The position numbers and the translations under genes were made by a program. The notes beneath the pieces were generated by a model, which made no database searches, was not told the DNA's origin, and saw nothing but the letters and a program-made list of their open reading frames with translations. From UBA1258 sp963643225 (GTDB lineage: Bacteria > Bacillota > Clostridia > Lachnospirales > Lachnospiraceae), in the NCBI GenBank assembly GCA_963643225.1, contig CAVIIX010000028.1, forward strand, positions 1-20,497: a DNA stretch of 20,497 bases. The letters run 5' to 3'. This document shows, piece after piece, positions 1-7,399 of this stretch (positions are counted from its first letter, which is position 1; each line of letters begins with the position of its first letter).

Positions 1-1232
1 TTTATTACCTTAACCGGTACAAAACATTCTCCATCGGTTTCAATATTAACTTCAAAAGCACAAAAAACCGTATCTCCAAGCTTTGTGACGGATTTATAAA
101 TACTTTCTTTAGCCGTAGGATTGTTTATGGCTTTTTCAAGTAAAATATCAGATTCCGTATCCACAAATTTATCTTCGTATGAAAAGCTTAAATAAAGCCT
201 TTGATTTTTAAAAGCCGAAGCAAAAATGCTTATATTTAGTTTTTTATTTGTATCAAGAAAATCCCTTCTGATTTTTACCATTAAATTTTCATCATTGCCT
301 GAATACGCGGGACTTTTTAAGGTAATCATGTCTTTTGAATTTATTGTTTTATAATAGCCTTCTCCGATTTCAGAGCGTAAATATATATGCTTTAAAGCCT
401 CCAAATCCTCTTTTGAAACCTTAAAGTCTTTAGGGTTTTCCTTATATAAATCAATGTACTTTCTGTATATATGAGTAACAAAAGCCGTGTATTCAGGCTT
501 CTTCATACGTCCTTCTATTTTAAGCGAGTCAATTTTTGCTTCAATCAGTTCAGGAATTAAATTAATGGCGCACTGATCCTTCATCGAAAGAAAATAGCTT
601 TCCCTTTCCTGTAAATTTACATCCTTCAAGCCACTGTATTTATAAGGAAGTCTGCAGGGGCCTGCGCATCTTCCGCGATTGCCGCTTCTTAAGCCAAGGC
701 AGCTTGAAAATAAGCATTCGCCTGAATAGGAATAACACATGGCACCATGAATAAAGGTTTCTAATTCGATGTCTAAATTGTTTTTAATGTATTTGATTTC
801 ATCAAGGTTAAGTTCTCTTGCAAGCACAACTCTTTTGGCACCCATTTCCTTATAAAACTTAACTGATTCAAATCCCGTAGCAAAGCCCTGTGTGCTTATA
901 TGAAGGTCCATATCAGGAAAGTATTTATTAAAGACCGAAATGAGGCCTAAATCCTGCACTATACAGGCATCAAGACCGGCTTCATAAAAGGGTTTTATAT
1001 ATTCAATTGCATCACTAAATTCCTTTTCTTTAATTAAGGTATTTACTGTCAAATAAACCTTTACCTTAAAAGCGTGTGCATATTTTATTGCCTTAATAAT
1101 TTCTTCATCCGTAAAATTATCAGCAAAGGCTCTTGCCCCGAATTTTGAGCCGCCTAAATAAACTGCATCCGCGCCTGCGTTTACAGCTCCCAAAAAGGCT
1201 TTATAATTTCCGGCCGGGGCTAAAAGTTCCAT
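1..1232 (-). CDS. U32 family peptidase / RNA hydroxylase-like protein (partial, C-terminus off the left edge)
   Basis: Seen: an open frame of 410 codons from ATG at 1232 running off the window edge. It starts MELLAPAGNYKAFLGAV and has the U32 core: GADAVYLGG near residue 20, and a block close to the U32 signature (ETFIHGAMCYSYSGEC). This is followed by GNRGRCAGPCR, whose cysteines resemble the metal-cluster cysteines of the family. The start is fixed by AGGAG about 10 nt upstream. Known: U32 proteins were named as collagenase-like peptidases, but RlhA and TrhP members hydroxylate 23S rRNA or tRNA wobble uridine. Inference: an RNA hydroxylation role is more likely than proteolysis, but which subfamily cannot be said without the missing C-terminal part. 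It lies 49 nt downstream of zapA, directly behind a terminator, so it is probably expressed by read-through. Confidence 0.9.
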   Translation of the reverse strand, partial: MELLAPAGNYKAFLGAVNAGADAVYLGGSKFGARAFADNFTDEEIIKAIKYAHAFKVKVYLTVNTLIKEKEFSDAIEYIKPFYEAGLDACIVQDLGLISVFNKYFPDMDLHISTQGFATGFESVKFYKEMGAKRVVLARELNLDEIKYIKNNLDIELETFIHGAMCYSYSGECLFSSCLGLRSGNRGRCAGPCRLPYKYSGLKDVNLQERESYFLSMKDQCAINLIPELIEAKIDSLKIEGRMKKPEYTAFVTHIYRKYIDLYKENPKDFKVSKEDLEALKHIYLRSEIGEGYYKTINSKDMITLKSPAYSGNDENLMVKIRRDFLDTNKKLNISIFASAFKNQRLYLSFSYEDKFVDTESDILLEKAINNPTAKESIYKSVTKLGDTVFCAFEVNIETDGECFVPVKVI

Positions 1233-1250
1233 AATATTTATCTCCTAAAG

Positions 1251-1275
1251 AAAAAAGGCTGTTACAAACAGCCTT
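1251..1275 (-). terminator. Intrinsic terminator after zapA, abutting the U32 ribosome binding site
   Basis: Arms 1255-1262 and 1268-1275 form an 8-bp stem (AAGGCTGT/ACAGCCTT) with a 5-nt loop. Read on the minus strand it is followed by a run of T with one C interruption. The T-run ends at the AGGAG of the U32 gene, so it may act as an attenuator rather than a full stop. Confidence 0.8.
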
Positions 1276-1281
1276 CAATCA

Positions 1282-1683
1282 TCAATTCATCTTAAGTTCG
1301 GTTTCAAGACGTATGAGCTTTCTCGAGCTTTCATCTAACTCGTTCTTGAGACTCTTCATGTTTTTTTCAGTATTATCAAGTTTTATCTGAGACGCGATAA
1401 GCTCATGCTTTAAATCATACAGCTCTTTTTCCTTGGCGCTGATTTCTTCTTCAAGTAAAGCTATCTGCTTTTTAGCCTTAAAGTAATCATCCGCAATGTT
1501 TAACTGAAGAAGTACATTCTGAGTATCTACAGGTGAACGTCTGAAGCTTTCGATTCTGTTATATTCTGTAACCTTACCGTTTATATAAGCAGCAACCTTT
1601 TGCAAATATTCTTCACTTTCGTATCCGCTTAAACGTAATACTTTGCCGCCTATAATTACTTCGGTATCATTTTTTGCAGCCAT
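1282..1683 (-). CDS. zapA: Cell division protein ZapA
   Basis: A 133-residue cytosolic protein. Residues 1-50 match the ZapA head domain (TEVIIGGKVLRLSGYESEEY, then a helix with VAAYINGKV). From about residue 65 to the end it is one long charged heptad-like helix rich in Glu, Lys and Leu, which is the ZapA coiled coil. Known: ZapA binds and bundles FtsZ filaments at the Z-ring. The length is somewhat above the usual 85-110 residues, in the coiled-coil part. The ATG is preceded by GGGGG at 6-10 nt. It sits downstream of ruvB but has its own promoter at 1733-1761, so it can be expressed apart from the recombination genes. It ends in a terminator. Confidence 0.92.
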   Translation of the reverse strand: MAAKNDTEVIIGGKVLRLSGYESEEYLQKVAAYINGKVTEYNRIESFRRSPVDTQNVLLQLNIADDYFKAKKQIALLEEEISAKEKELYDLKHELIASQIKLDNTEKNMKSLKNELDESSRKLIRLETELKMN

Positions 1684-1732
1684 TGGTAATCCCCCGATTT
1701 AACCGCTTTGTCTTGTAAAAATATACGTATTA

Positions 1733-1761
1733 ATTATAATATTGTCAGGTGTCAATTTCAA
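1733..1761 (-). promoter_or_regulatory. Sigma-A-type promoter of zapA, inside the 3' end of ruvB
   Basis: On the minus strand, TTGAAA (1756-1761) and a perfect TATAAT (1733-1738) are separated by exactly 17 bp. The start point would fall near 1726, giving a leader of about 43 nt before the zapA ATG. The -35 box overlaps the last codons of ruvB. Confidence 0.75.
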
Positions 1762-2740
1762 TACCTAAATGTTGGTACGCAAGCTCCGTTACCATTCTTC
1801 CGCGAGGCGTTCTTACTAAAAATCCATTTTTTATTAAATAGGGCTCATAAACCTCTTCTATAGTGCCTGCATCCTCTCCTACAGATGCTGCAAGTGTATC
1901 AAGCCCCACAGGGCCGCCTTTATACAATTCAATCATTGTAACCAGAATGTTTCTGTCTACATGGTCAAGGCCCATTCTGTCTACATCCATTAAATCAAGA
2001 GCAGTTCTTGCCACATCCGAGGTTATCACACCGTCAAAGCGCACTTCTGCAAAATCCCTTACTCTTTTTAAAATACGATTGGCAAGTCTTGGAGTACCTC
2101 TTGAACGTCTTGCAAGCTCCATCGCGCCTTCAGAATCTATTTTAACGTTTAAAATTTTAGCAGAATGCCTGATAATCGTAGAAAGCTCTTCAATATTATA
2201 AAATTCAAGCTTTTCAACAATACCGAATCTGTCCCGTAAGGGAGCTGATAATAAGCCGGCCCTTGTAGTGGCACCTACCAAAGTAAATTTAGGAAGATCC
2301 AGTCTTATTGACTTTGAAGAGGGTCCTTTTCCTATCATAATATCTAGTGAATAGTCTTCCATTGCAGGATATAAAACCTCTTCTATCTGCTTATTTAATC
2401 TGTGTATTTCATCAATAAACAAAAGATCGCCCTCCTGTAAGGAGGAAAGGATCGCTGCCATGTCACCGGGTTTTTCTATTGCAGGGCCTGAAGTGATTTT
2501 TATATTTACTCCCATTTCATTTGCAATAATCTGGGCAAGGGTAGTCTTTCCAAGTCCTGGAGGACCATATAAAAGCACATGATCAAGGGCATCAGAACGT
2601 TCCTTTGCAGCCTCAATATAAACCCTCATAATATCCTTAACCTTTTCCTGTCCGATATAATCCTTTAAATATTGCGGGCGCAGGGAGCCTTCAAGTTTTA
2701 CATCCTCTTCTGTTATTTCGGTTTCTATCATTCTCTTCAT
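1745..2740 (-). CDS. ruvB: Holliday junction branch migration ATPase RuvB
   Basis: A 331-residue AAA+ helicase motor of normal family length. Visible motifs: Walker A GPPGLGKTT (59-67), Walker B DEIHR (110-114), sensor region LVGATTRAG (154-162), the arginine-finger segment PLRDRFG, and a C-terminal winged-helix domain (GGPVGLDTLAASVGED, ending near TPRGRMVTELAY). Known: RuvB hexamers pull DNA through a RuvA-bound Holliday junction in recombinational repair. The gene begins 8 nt after ruvA, and its weak ribosome binding site (TTAGGT) overlaps the ruvA stop codon. This suggests translational coupling to ruvA. An internal ATG three codons later is a possible alternative start. Confidence 0.98.
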   Translation of the reverse strand: MKRMIETEITEEDVKLEGSLRPQYLKDYIGQEKVKDIMRVYIEAAKERSDALDHVLLYGPPGLGKTTLAQIIANEMGVNIKITSGPAIEKPGDMAAILSSLQEGDLLFIDEIHRLNKQIEEVLYPAMEDYSLDIMIGKGPSSKSIRLDLPKFTLVGATTRAGLLSAPLRDRFGIVEKLEFYNIEELSTIIRHSAKILNVKIDSEGAMELARRSRGTPRLANRILKRVRDFAEVRFDGVITSDVARTALDLMDVDRMGLDHVDRNILVTMIELYKGGPVGLDTLAASVGEDAGTIEEVYEPYLIKNGFLVRTPRGRMVTELAYQHLGIEIDT

Positions 2741-2748
2741 ATTTTTAC

Positions 2749-3351
2749 CTAATTAAACATATATTGTAATGAAAGCTTTAAAATCTGGTTTGTATCAAGT
2801 TCTTCTGAATGGTCGATTTTCATAACCGCTTCTTTTGCCGCTTTTTTATCATAGCCTAAGGTTACAAGAGCTTCTATTGCATCCATGCAGGAATTTGAAA
2901 GCTCATTTTCTTTAAAGTTATCCTTGTAGCTTTCAAGTAAAAGGTCTTCTTTACTTAATTTATCCTTTAAATCAACTATGATACGTTCTGCTGTTTTTCT
3001 GCCTATTCCCGAAGCCTTTGAAAGATTCGATACGTCCTCTGAAACAATATAAAATTTTATCATGGGAACGGAATATGTAGAAAGAATCGACTGGGCGGCC
3101 TTAGGACCCACATTGCTGACACCAATAAGCTCGTTAAACAGGTCTAGGGAATCCCTTGTTAAAAAGCCATAAAGGCTCATGCCGTCTTCCCTTACAGACA
3201 TATAGGTATAAAGCTTTACCTCATTGCCGATTGAAGGAAGCTCTTCAGTTAAAGCTTCAGGTACCAATACATTTAATCCTATTCCGTTAACTTCTATTAC
3301 CACTTTTCCAGGGCGGATTTCTTCAAGAATTCCTTTTACAAAAGCTATCAT
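2749..3351 (-). CDS. ruvA: Holliday junction DNA-binding protein RuvA
   Basis: A 200-residue protein of standard RuvA length. An N-terminal OB-fold begins MIAFVKGILEEIRPGKVVIEVNG. Two helix-hairpin-helix motifs follow, GVSNVGPKAAQSIL and ASGIGRKTAERIIVDL. After a linker comes the C-terminal domain that contacts RuvB (ALVTLGYDKKAAKEAV). Known: tetramers hold the four-way junction flat for RuvB. The ATG is preceded by AGGAG at 7 nt. The upstream gap to leuD (79 nt) holds an intergenic repeat and no clear promoter or terminator. ruvAB could therefore be partly transcribed from the leu genes, or from a promoter I cannot recognise. Confidence 0.97.
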   Translation of the reverse strand: MIAFVKGILEEIRPGKVVIEVNGIGLNVLVPEALTEELPSIGNEVKLYTYMSVREDGMSLYGFLTRDSLDLFNELIGVSNVGPKAAQSILSTYSVPMIKFYIVSEDVSNLSKASGIGRKTAERIIVDLKDKLSKEDLLLESYKDNFKENELSNSCMDAIEALVTLGYDKKAAKEAVMKIDHSEELDTNQILKLSLQYMFN

Positions 3352-3367
3352 AATTTTCTCCTGATAT

Positions 3368-3417
3368 ATGATATTTTCAAGCTGCTTCGCTATTGCTTAT
3401 AGGAGTGAAATTTCTCC
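3368..3417. repeat. Intergenic repeat X, copy 1, with adjoining small hairpin
   Basis: The 30-nt core 3368-3397 agrees at 23 of 30 positions with 9713-9742, including the blocks ATGATATT, CAA and CTTCGCTA in the same order and spacing. It is followed by a short dyad GGAG/CTCC (3402-3405 with 3414-3417, 8-nt loop). In copy 2 a different hairpin occupies a similar position. It lies just upstream of the ruvA ribosome binding site. The function is unknown; a dispersed intergenic element is my inference from only two copies. Confidence 0.45.
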
Positions 3418-3430
3418 GACTGAGTTAAGT

Positions 3431-3916
3431 TTACCTTGTTTTAATGTAGTTTAAAAGGCCTTCGGCATTGATTATTCTTTGCATAAATTCAGGGAAAGCC
3501 TGACCTTTAAAGGTTTCTCCTGTAGTTAAATCCGTAATGATACCTAAGTCAAAATCAATTGAAACCTCATCTCCGTTATTTATTGCAAGGCTTGCTTCCT
3601 TACATTCCATAATGGGAAGGCCTATGTTAATAGCGTTACGATAAAAAATACGGGCAAAGGTTTCTGCAATAACACAGCTTACGCCGCTTGCCTTAATGGC
3701 AATTGGAGCATGCTCTCTTGATGAACCGCAGCCAAAGTTCTTTGCTGCTACTATTATATCACCGGGCTTTACATTATTCACAAAGCTTTTATCAATATCC
3801 TCCATGCAGTGGGTAGCAAGCTCATTGGGATCTGATGAATTCAAATAACGTGCAGGGATTATAACGTCAGTATCAACGTTATCACCATATTTAAATACTC
3901 TTCCTTTTGCGTTCAT
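3431..3916 (-). CDS. leuD: 3-isopropylmalate dehydratase small subunit
   Basis: A 161-residue swivel-domain subunit of isopropylmalate isomerase, which converts 2-isopropylmalate to 3-isopropylmalate in leucine synthesis together with LeuC. Visible family blocks: YGDNVDTDVIIPARYL (10-25), the substrate-loop region NFGCGSSREHAPIAIK (60-75), and FARIFYRNAINIGLP. The short length is typical of the clostridial/archaeal type. I start at the ATG at 3916 because GGAGGTG lies 5-6 nt upstream and the family begins there. An in-frame TTG at 3937 would overlap leuC and has no such site. It lies 1 nt after the leuC stop, so the two are translationally coupled. The related homoaconitase small subunit is an alternative, but the ilv context favours LeuD. 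Confidence 0.94.
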   Translation of the reverse strand: MNAKGRVFKYGDNVDTDVIIPARYLNSSDPNELATHCMEDIDKSFVNNVKPGDIIVAAKNFGCGSSREHAPIAIKASGVSCVIAETFARIFYRNAINIGLPIMECKEASLAINNGDEVSIDFDLGIITDLTTGETFKGQAFPEFMQRIINAEGLLNYIKTR

Positions 3917-3917
3917 T

Positions 3918-5177
3918 TTACACCTCCAAAGCTGCAATATAACCCTTTATAGCACTGTAAGCTGCTACAGCAGGGCTTGCAAGATAGATTTCGCTTGTAA
4001 CGTGACCCATACGGCCCACAAAATTACGGTTTGTTGTGGATACACATCTTTCGTTTTCGGCCAAAACACCCATATATCCTCCAAGACACGGACCGCAGGT
4101 AGGGGTTGACACGATGCCTCCTGCCTCAATAAAGGTTTTAATTAAGCCCTCCTCCATAGCCTGTAAATAAATAGACTGGGTAGCCGGAATTACAATCAAA
4201 CGCATACCCTTTGCTACGGTATTTCCTTTTAAAATTTCAGCGGCAGTTCTTAAATCACCGATTCTTCCATTAGTACAGGAACCGATGACCACCTGATCTA
4301 TTTTTATTTTTTCTTTGATTTCATCAACAGTTTTTGTATTTTCAGGTAAATGAGGGAAAGCTACGGTAGGTTTAATTATAGATAAATCAATTGTGATTTC
4401 TTCATCATATTTGGCATCCGCATCTGCTTCAAATATCTTAAAATCTCTCTTTGAATGTTCTTTCATGTAGGATATTGCAATATCGTCAACCGGGAAAATA
4501 CCATTTTTTGCACCAGCTTCAATAGCCATGTTGGCGATTGTAAAACGGTCATCCATTGTTAAGTTTTTAATGCCTTCACCGCTAAATTCCATTGACTTAT
4601 ATAATGCACCGTCAACACCAATCATACCGATAATATGTAAGATAACATCCTTACCGCTCACCCATTTTGAGGGCTTTCCGATAATGTTAAATTTAATGGC
4701 TGAAGGCACCTTAAACCATGCCTTGCCGGTTGCCATTCCGGCAGCCATATCGGTACTTCCTACACCTGTTGAAAAAGCACCTAATGCTCCATAGGTACAG
4801 GTATGTGAATCGGCACCTATAATAACATCGCCAGAAACGGTAAGTCCCTGTTCAGGTAAAAGCGCATGCTCAATACCCATTTTGCCCACTTCAAAATAAT
4901 TGGTTATTTCATTTTTTAAGGCAAATTCTCTTACACATTTACAGTGCTCTGCCGATTTAATGTCTTTATTTGGAACAAAATGATCCGGAACAAGGGCGAT
5001 TTTATCCTTGTTAAATACCTTGTTTAAATTCATTTTTTCCATTTCTTTAATCGCTACCGGGCTTGTAATATCATTACCAAGCACCAAATCAAGCTCTGCT
5101 TCAATAAGCTGACCTGCAGATACGGATTCAAGACCTGCATGTGAAGCAAGAATCTTTTGTGTCATTGTCATTCCCAT
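3918..5177 (-). CDS. leuC: 3-isopropylmalate dehydratase large subunit
   Basis: A 419-residue aconitase-superfamily protein. The three [4Fe-4S] cysteine ligands are visible as C301 in GSCTNGR, and C361 and C364 in PTCGPC. DSHTCTYGALG (113-123) and the SRE-less large-subunit architecture also fit. The length matches the shorter LeuC type of Clostridia and archaea. Known: with LeuD it forms the cytosolic isomerase step of leucine synthesis. The start at 5177 has AGGAG 10 nt upstream; in-frame ATGs at codons 3 and 5 are alternatives. Its ribosome binding site follows immediately after the T-run of a terminator. Expression should therefore depend on read-through from ilvC, a possible control point. 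leuA and leuB are not in the window. Confidence 0.95.
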   Translation of the reverse strand: MGMTMTQKILASHAGLESVSAGQLIEAELDLVLGNDITSPVAIKEMEKMNLNKVFNKDKIALVPDHFVPNKDIKSAEHCKCVREFALKNEITNYFEVGKMGIEHALLPEQGLTVSGDVIIGADSHTCTYGALGAFSTGVGSTDMAAGMATGKAWFKVPSAIKFNIIGKPSKWVSGKDVILHIIGMIGVDGALYKSMEFSGEGIKNLTMDDRFTIANMAIEAGAKNGIFPVDDIAISYMKEHSKRDFKIFEADADAKYDEEITIDLSIIKPTVAFPHLPENTKTVDEIKEKIKIDQVVIGSCTNGRIGDLRTAAEILKGNTVAKGMRLIVIPATQSIYLQAMEEGLIKTFIEAGGIVSTPTCGPCLGGYMGVLAENERCVSTTNRNFVGRMGHVTSEIYLASPAVAAYSAIKGYIAALEV

Positions 5178-5192
5178 ATAGAATATTCTCCT

Positions 5193-5222
5193 AAAAAAAC
5201 AGGGGAACCTGTAGGGTTCCCC
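5193..5222 (-). terminator. Intrinsic terminator between ilvC and leuC
   Basis: Arms 5202-5209 and 5215-5222 form an 8-bp GC-rich stem (GGGGAACC/GGTTCCCC) with a 5-nt loop. It is followed on the minus strand by TG and seven T (5199-5193). The T-run joins the AGGAG of leuC directly. I saw no clear alternative antiterminator pairing. Confidence 0.85.
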
Positions 5223-5255
5223 CGAAATTTAATATATTTAATAAACCCTTTTACC

Positions 5256-6275
5256 TTAGTTGTTTATGAGCTTATCCTCTTCATTGTTCCAGCTGTAAAG
5301 CTTTCTTACCTCTTCGCCAATCTTCTCTGAGGGATGTTCGGAGGCTAATTTTCTCATAGCCTTGAAGTGAACCTGCTTGCCTGCAGGAGACATATCAAGC
5401 AGGAATTCCTTGGCAAAAGAACCATCCTGGATATCTGATAAGATCTTCTTCATGGTCTTCTTTGTTTCTTCTGTAATAATCTTTGGACCTGTAATATAGT
5501 CACCGTACTCTGCAGTATTGGAAATAGAATAACGCATTCCTGCAAAGCCTGACTGATAAATAAGGTCAACGATTAATTTCATTTCGTGAATGCATTCAAA
5601 ATATGCATTTCTGGGATCGTATCCTGCCTCAACAAGCGTTTCAAAGCCTGCCTGCATTAATGCGCAAACACCACCGCAGAGAACTGCCTGTTCACCAAAG
5701 AGGTCTGTTTCCGTTTCGGTTCTGAAGGTTGTCTCTAAAACGCCGGCTCTTGCGCCACCGATACCAAGTGCATAAGCTAAAGCTAAATCCTGAGCCTTGC
5801 CGGTAGCATCCTGATGTACAGCTATCAAACAGGGAACGCCCTTGCCCGCCTGGTATTCTGATCTTACTGTATGACCGGGGCCCTTTGGAGCAATCATTGT
5901 AACGTCAACATTGGCAGGAGGATTGATGCAGCCAAAGTGAATATTGAAGCCGTGAGCAAACATTAACATATTGCCTGCTTCAAGGTTAGGCTCGATATCG
6001 TTCTTGTAAAGATCTGCCTGCTTTTCATCATTAATTAAAATCATAATAATGTCAGCCATCTTTGCAGCTTCAGCTGCTGTATAAACCTCGAAGCCCTGTG
6101 CTACAGCCTTATCCCAGCTCTTTGAGCCCTTGTAAAGACCGATAATGACATGGCAGCCTGAATCCTTTAAATTAAGTGCGTGTGCATGACCCTGTGAGCC
6201 ATAGCCGATGATTGCGATTGTCTTGCCTTCCAATAATGAAAGATTACAATCCTGCTGATAAAAAATCTTTGCCAT
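5256..6275 (-). CDS. ilvC: Ketol-acid reductoisomerase (class I, NADPH)
   Basis: A 339-residue class I (short) enzyme. It turns acetolactate or acetohydroxybutyrate into the dihydroxy acids of valine/leucine and isoleucine synthesis, using Mg2+ and NADPH. The Rossmann motif GYGSQGHAHALNL begins at residue 24. The cofactor loop YKGSKSWDKA has Lys and Ser positions consistent with NADPH. KGPGHTVRSEY and the C-terminal knotted domain (DLFGEQAVLCGG, then YDPRNAYFECIHEMKLIVDL) carry the metal-binding acids. AAGGAG lies 7-8 nt before the ATG. It follows the second small-subunit gene by 58 nt and is probably in the same transcript from the 6864-6892 promoter. A strong terminator follows. Confidence 0.97.
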   Translation of the reverse strand: MAKIFYQQDCNLSLLEGKTIAIIGYGSQGHAHALNLKDSGCHVIIGLYKGSKSWDKAVAQGFEVYTAAEAAKMADIIMILINDEKQADLYKNDIEPNLEAGNMLMFAHGFNIHFGCINPPANVDVTMIAPKGPGHTVRSEYQAGKGVPCLIAVHQDATGKAQDLALAYALGIGGARAGVLETTFRTETETDLFGEQAVLCGGVCALMQAGFETLVEAGYDPRNAYFECIHEMKLIVDLIYQSGFAGMRYSISNTAEYGDYITGPKIITEETKKTMKKILSDIQDGSFAKEFLLDMSPAGKQVHFKAMRKLASEHPSEKIGEEVRKLYSWNNEEDKLINN

Positions 6276-6333
6276 TTTTATATCTCCTTTTATATTTAAA
6301 ATTTATTTTAATCAAAAATAATAAAAATTAGAA

Positions 6334-6834
6334 TCAGTCAAGGTAAGTGACGTTTTTAACGCCTCTTCCAAGACCTGCAATTCCTGTACGGGCAAGCTCC
6401 AAAACCTCGTATCCGTCAAGTAATCCTAAGAAAGCATTTATTTTTTCCTGGTCGCCGGTAAGCTCAATAATAAGGCTTTCCTTGCCTACGTCAATGATGT
6501 TGGCTCTGAAAATATCAGATACTGAAATAATGCCCTGTCGATTAGAGGCATCACATCTTACTTTAATTAATGCAAGCTCTCTGTATACACTCTCTGAAGG
6601 CTTTAAAACCTTTATGTCTCTTACATCAATAAGCTTGGCAACCTGCTTTTCAATCTGATCAAGAATGTCCTCATCACCGCTGGTTACAATGGTAATTCTT
6701 GTAAAACGGGGATCTGCGGTAACACCTGCAGTTATGCTTTCAATATTATAGCCTCTTCTTGAAAAAAGCCCTGAAATACGACTCAAAACACCTGATGTAT
6801 TATCTACTATAAGCTGAATTACACGTATATTCAT
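6334..6834 (-). CDS. ilvN: Acetolactate synthase small (regulatory) subunit, second copy
   Basis: A 166-residue protein with an N-terminal ACT domain (DNTSGVLSRISGLFSRRGYNIESI, residues 11-34) and the IlvN C-terminal domain (REL.LIKVRCD at 85-95, then VLELARTGIAGLGRG). Asn12, Gly15 and Asn30 line up with the valine-contacting N11, G14 and N29 of E. coli IlvH, so feedback binding is plausible. AAGGAG sits 5 nt before the ATG. It is the second of two adjacent small-subunit genes. The two share the fold but differ widely in sequence, so this is not a recent duplication. It has its own near-consensus promoter and leads into ilvC. Which IlvB partner it regulates is not known. Confidence 0.95.
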   Translation of the reverse strand: MNIRVIQLIVDNTSGVLSRISGLFSRRGYNIESITAGVTADPRFTRITIVTSGDEDILDQIEKQVAKLIDVRDIKVLKPSESVYRELALIKVRCDASNRQGIISVSDIFRANIIDVGKESLIIELTGDQEKINAFLGLLDGYEVLELARTGIAGLGRGVKNVTYLD

Positions 6835-6863
6835 AACGGCTCCTTAAAAACTTAATTATATTT

Positions 6864-6892
6864 ATAATAATTACAATAATTTTATTTGTCAA
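6864..6892 (-). promoter_or_regulatory. Strong promoter between the two small-subunit genes
   Basis: On the minus strand a perfect TTGACA (6887-6892) and TATTAT (6864-6869) are separated by 17 bp. The expected start point is near 6857, with a leader of about 22 nt. This separates ilvN2-ilvC(-leuCD) from ilvB-ilvN1 at the transcript level. Confidence 0.82.
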
Positions 6893-6903
6893 CAAAAATC
6901 ACT

Positions 6904-7398
6904 TTAGTTCTCTAAATCATTACATTTGGGAAGTGCTAAAGTGCCGGTGCGTGCAACCTCTACTACAGAAATACCTGAAAGCATGGAACGAAAGACCTTG
7001 ATTTTCTCGGGAGTATCGCAAATTTGGATAATAAGATGGGCCTTTGACATATCCACAATTTCAGCATTTGAGATTTCGCAAATCTCCATAATATCCTTAC
7101 GATTGTTTTTATTGTACTTAACCTTTATAAGCATTAGCTCTCTTGAAATTGACTGCTCTTCCATAAAGGTTTTTACTTTTATAACATCAAGTTTTTTGTT
7201 TAACTGCTTTTCAATCTGTTCAAGAGTACGCTCATCCCCGCTTGATACAATTGTCATATTTGAAACTTCCGGATCGAAGGTTTCTCCTACCACAAGCGAG
7301 TCAATGTTAAAGCATCTTCTTGCAAAAAGACCGGATACTTTACTTAATACACCGGATCTGTTTTCTACTAATACTGAATATATTTTTTTCATATGCAT
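6904..7398 (-). CDS. ilvH: Acetolactate synthase small (regulatory) subunit, first copy
   Basis: A 164-residue ACT-domain protein, directly 1 nt after the ilvB stop and so certainly co-translated with it. ACT block ENRSGVLSKVSGLFARRCFNIDSL; counting from the third codon, N11, G14 and N29 match the valine-site residues of E. coli IlvH. The C-terminal domain contains SRELMLIKVKY and VVEVARTGTLALPK. Two starts are possible: ATG at 7398 or ATG at 7392. The second aligns with the usual IlvH start (MKKIYSVLVEN) and has better spacing from AGGGG. Known: small subunits activate the catalytic subunit and make it valine-sensitive. Oddities: Cys replaces the usual Gly in the RRGFNI motif, and SN replaces SR before MTIV, so its regulation may differ from copy two. 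The ilvH/ilvN naming is only a label here. Confidence 0.94.
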   Translation of the reverse strand: MHMKKIYSVLVENRSGVLSKVSGLFARRCFNIDSLVVGETFDPEVSNMTIVSSGDERTLEQIEKQLNKKLDVIKVKTFMEEQSISRELMLIKVKYNKNNRKDIMEICEISNAEIVDMSKAHLIIQICDTPEKIKVFRSMLSGISVVEVARTGTLALPKCNDLEN

Positions 7399-7399
7399 C

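Noticed and set aside
3431..5177. Homoaconitase (lysine or coenzyme B pathway) instead of LeuCD
   Set aside because: The protein type overlaps with that family, but linkage to ilvB, ilvN and ilvC makes isopropylmalate isomerase far more likely.
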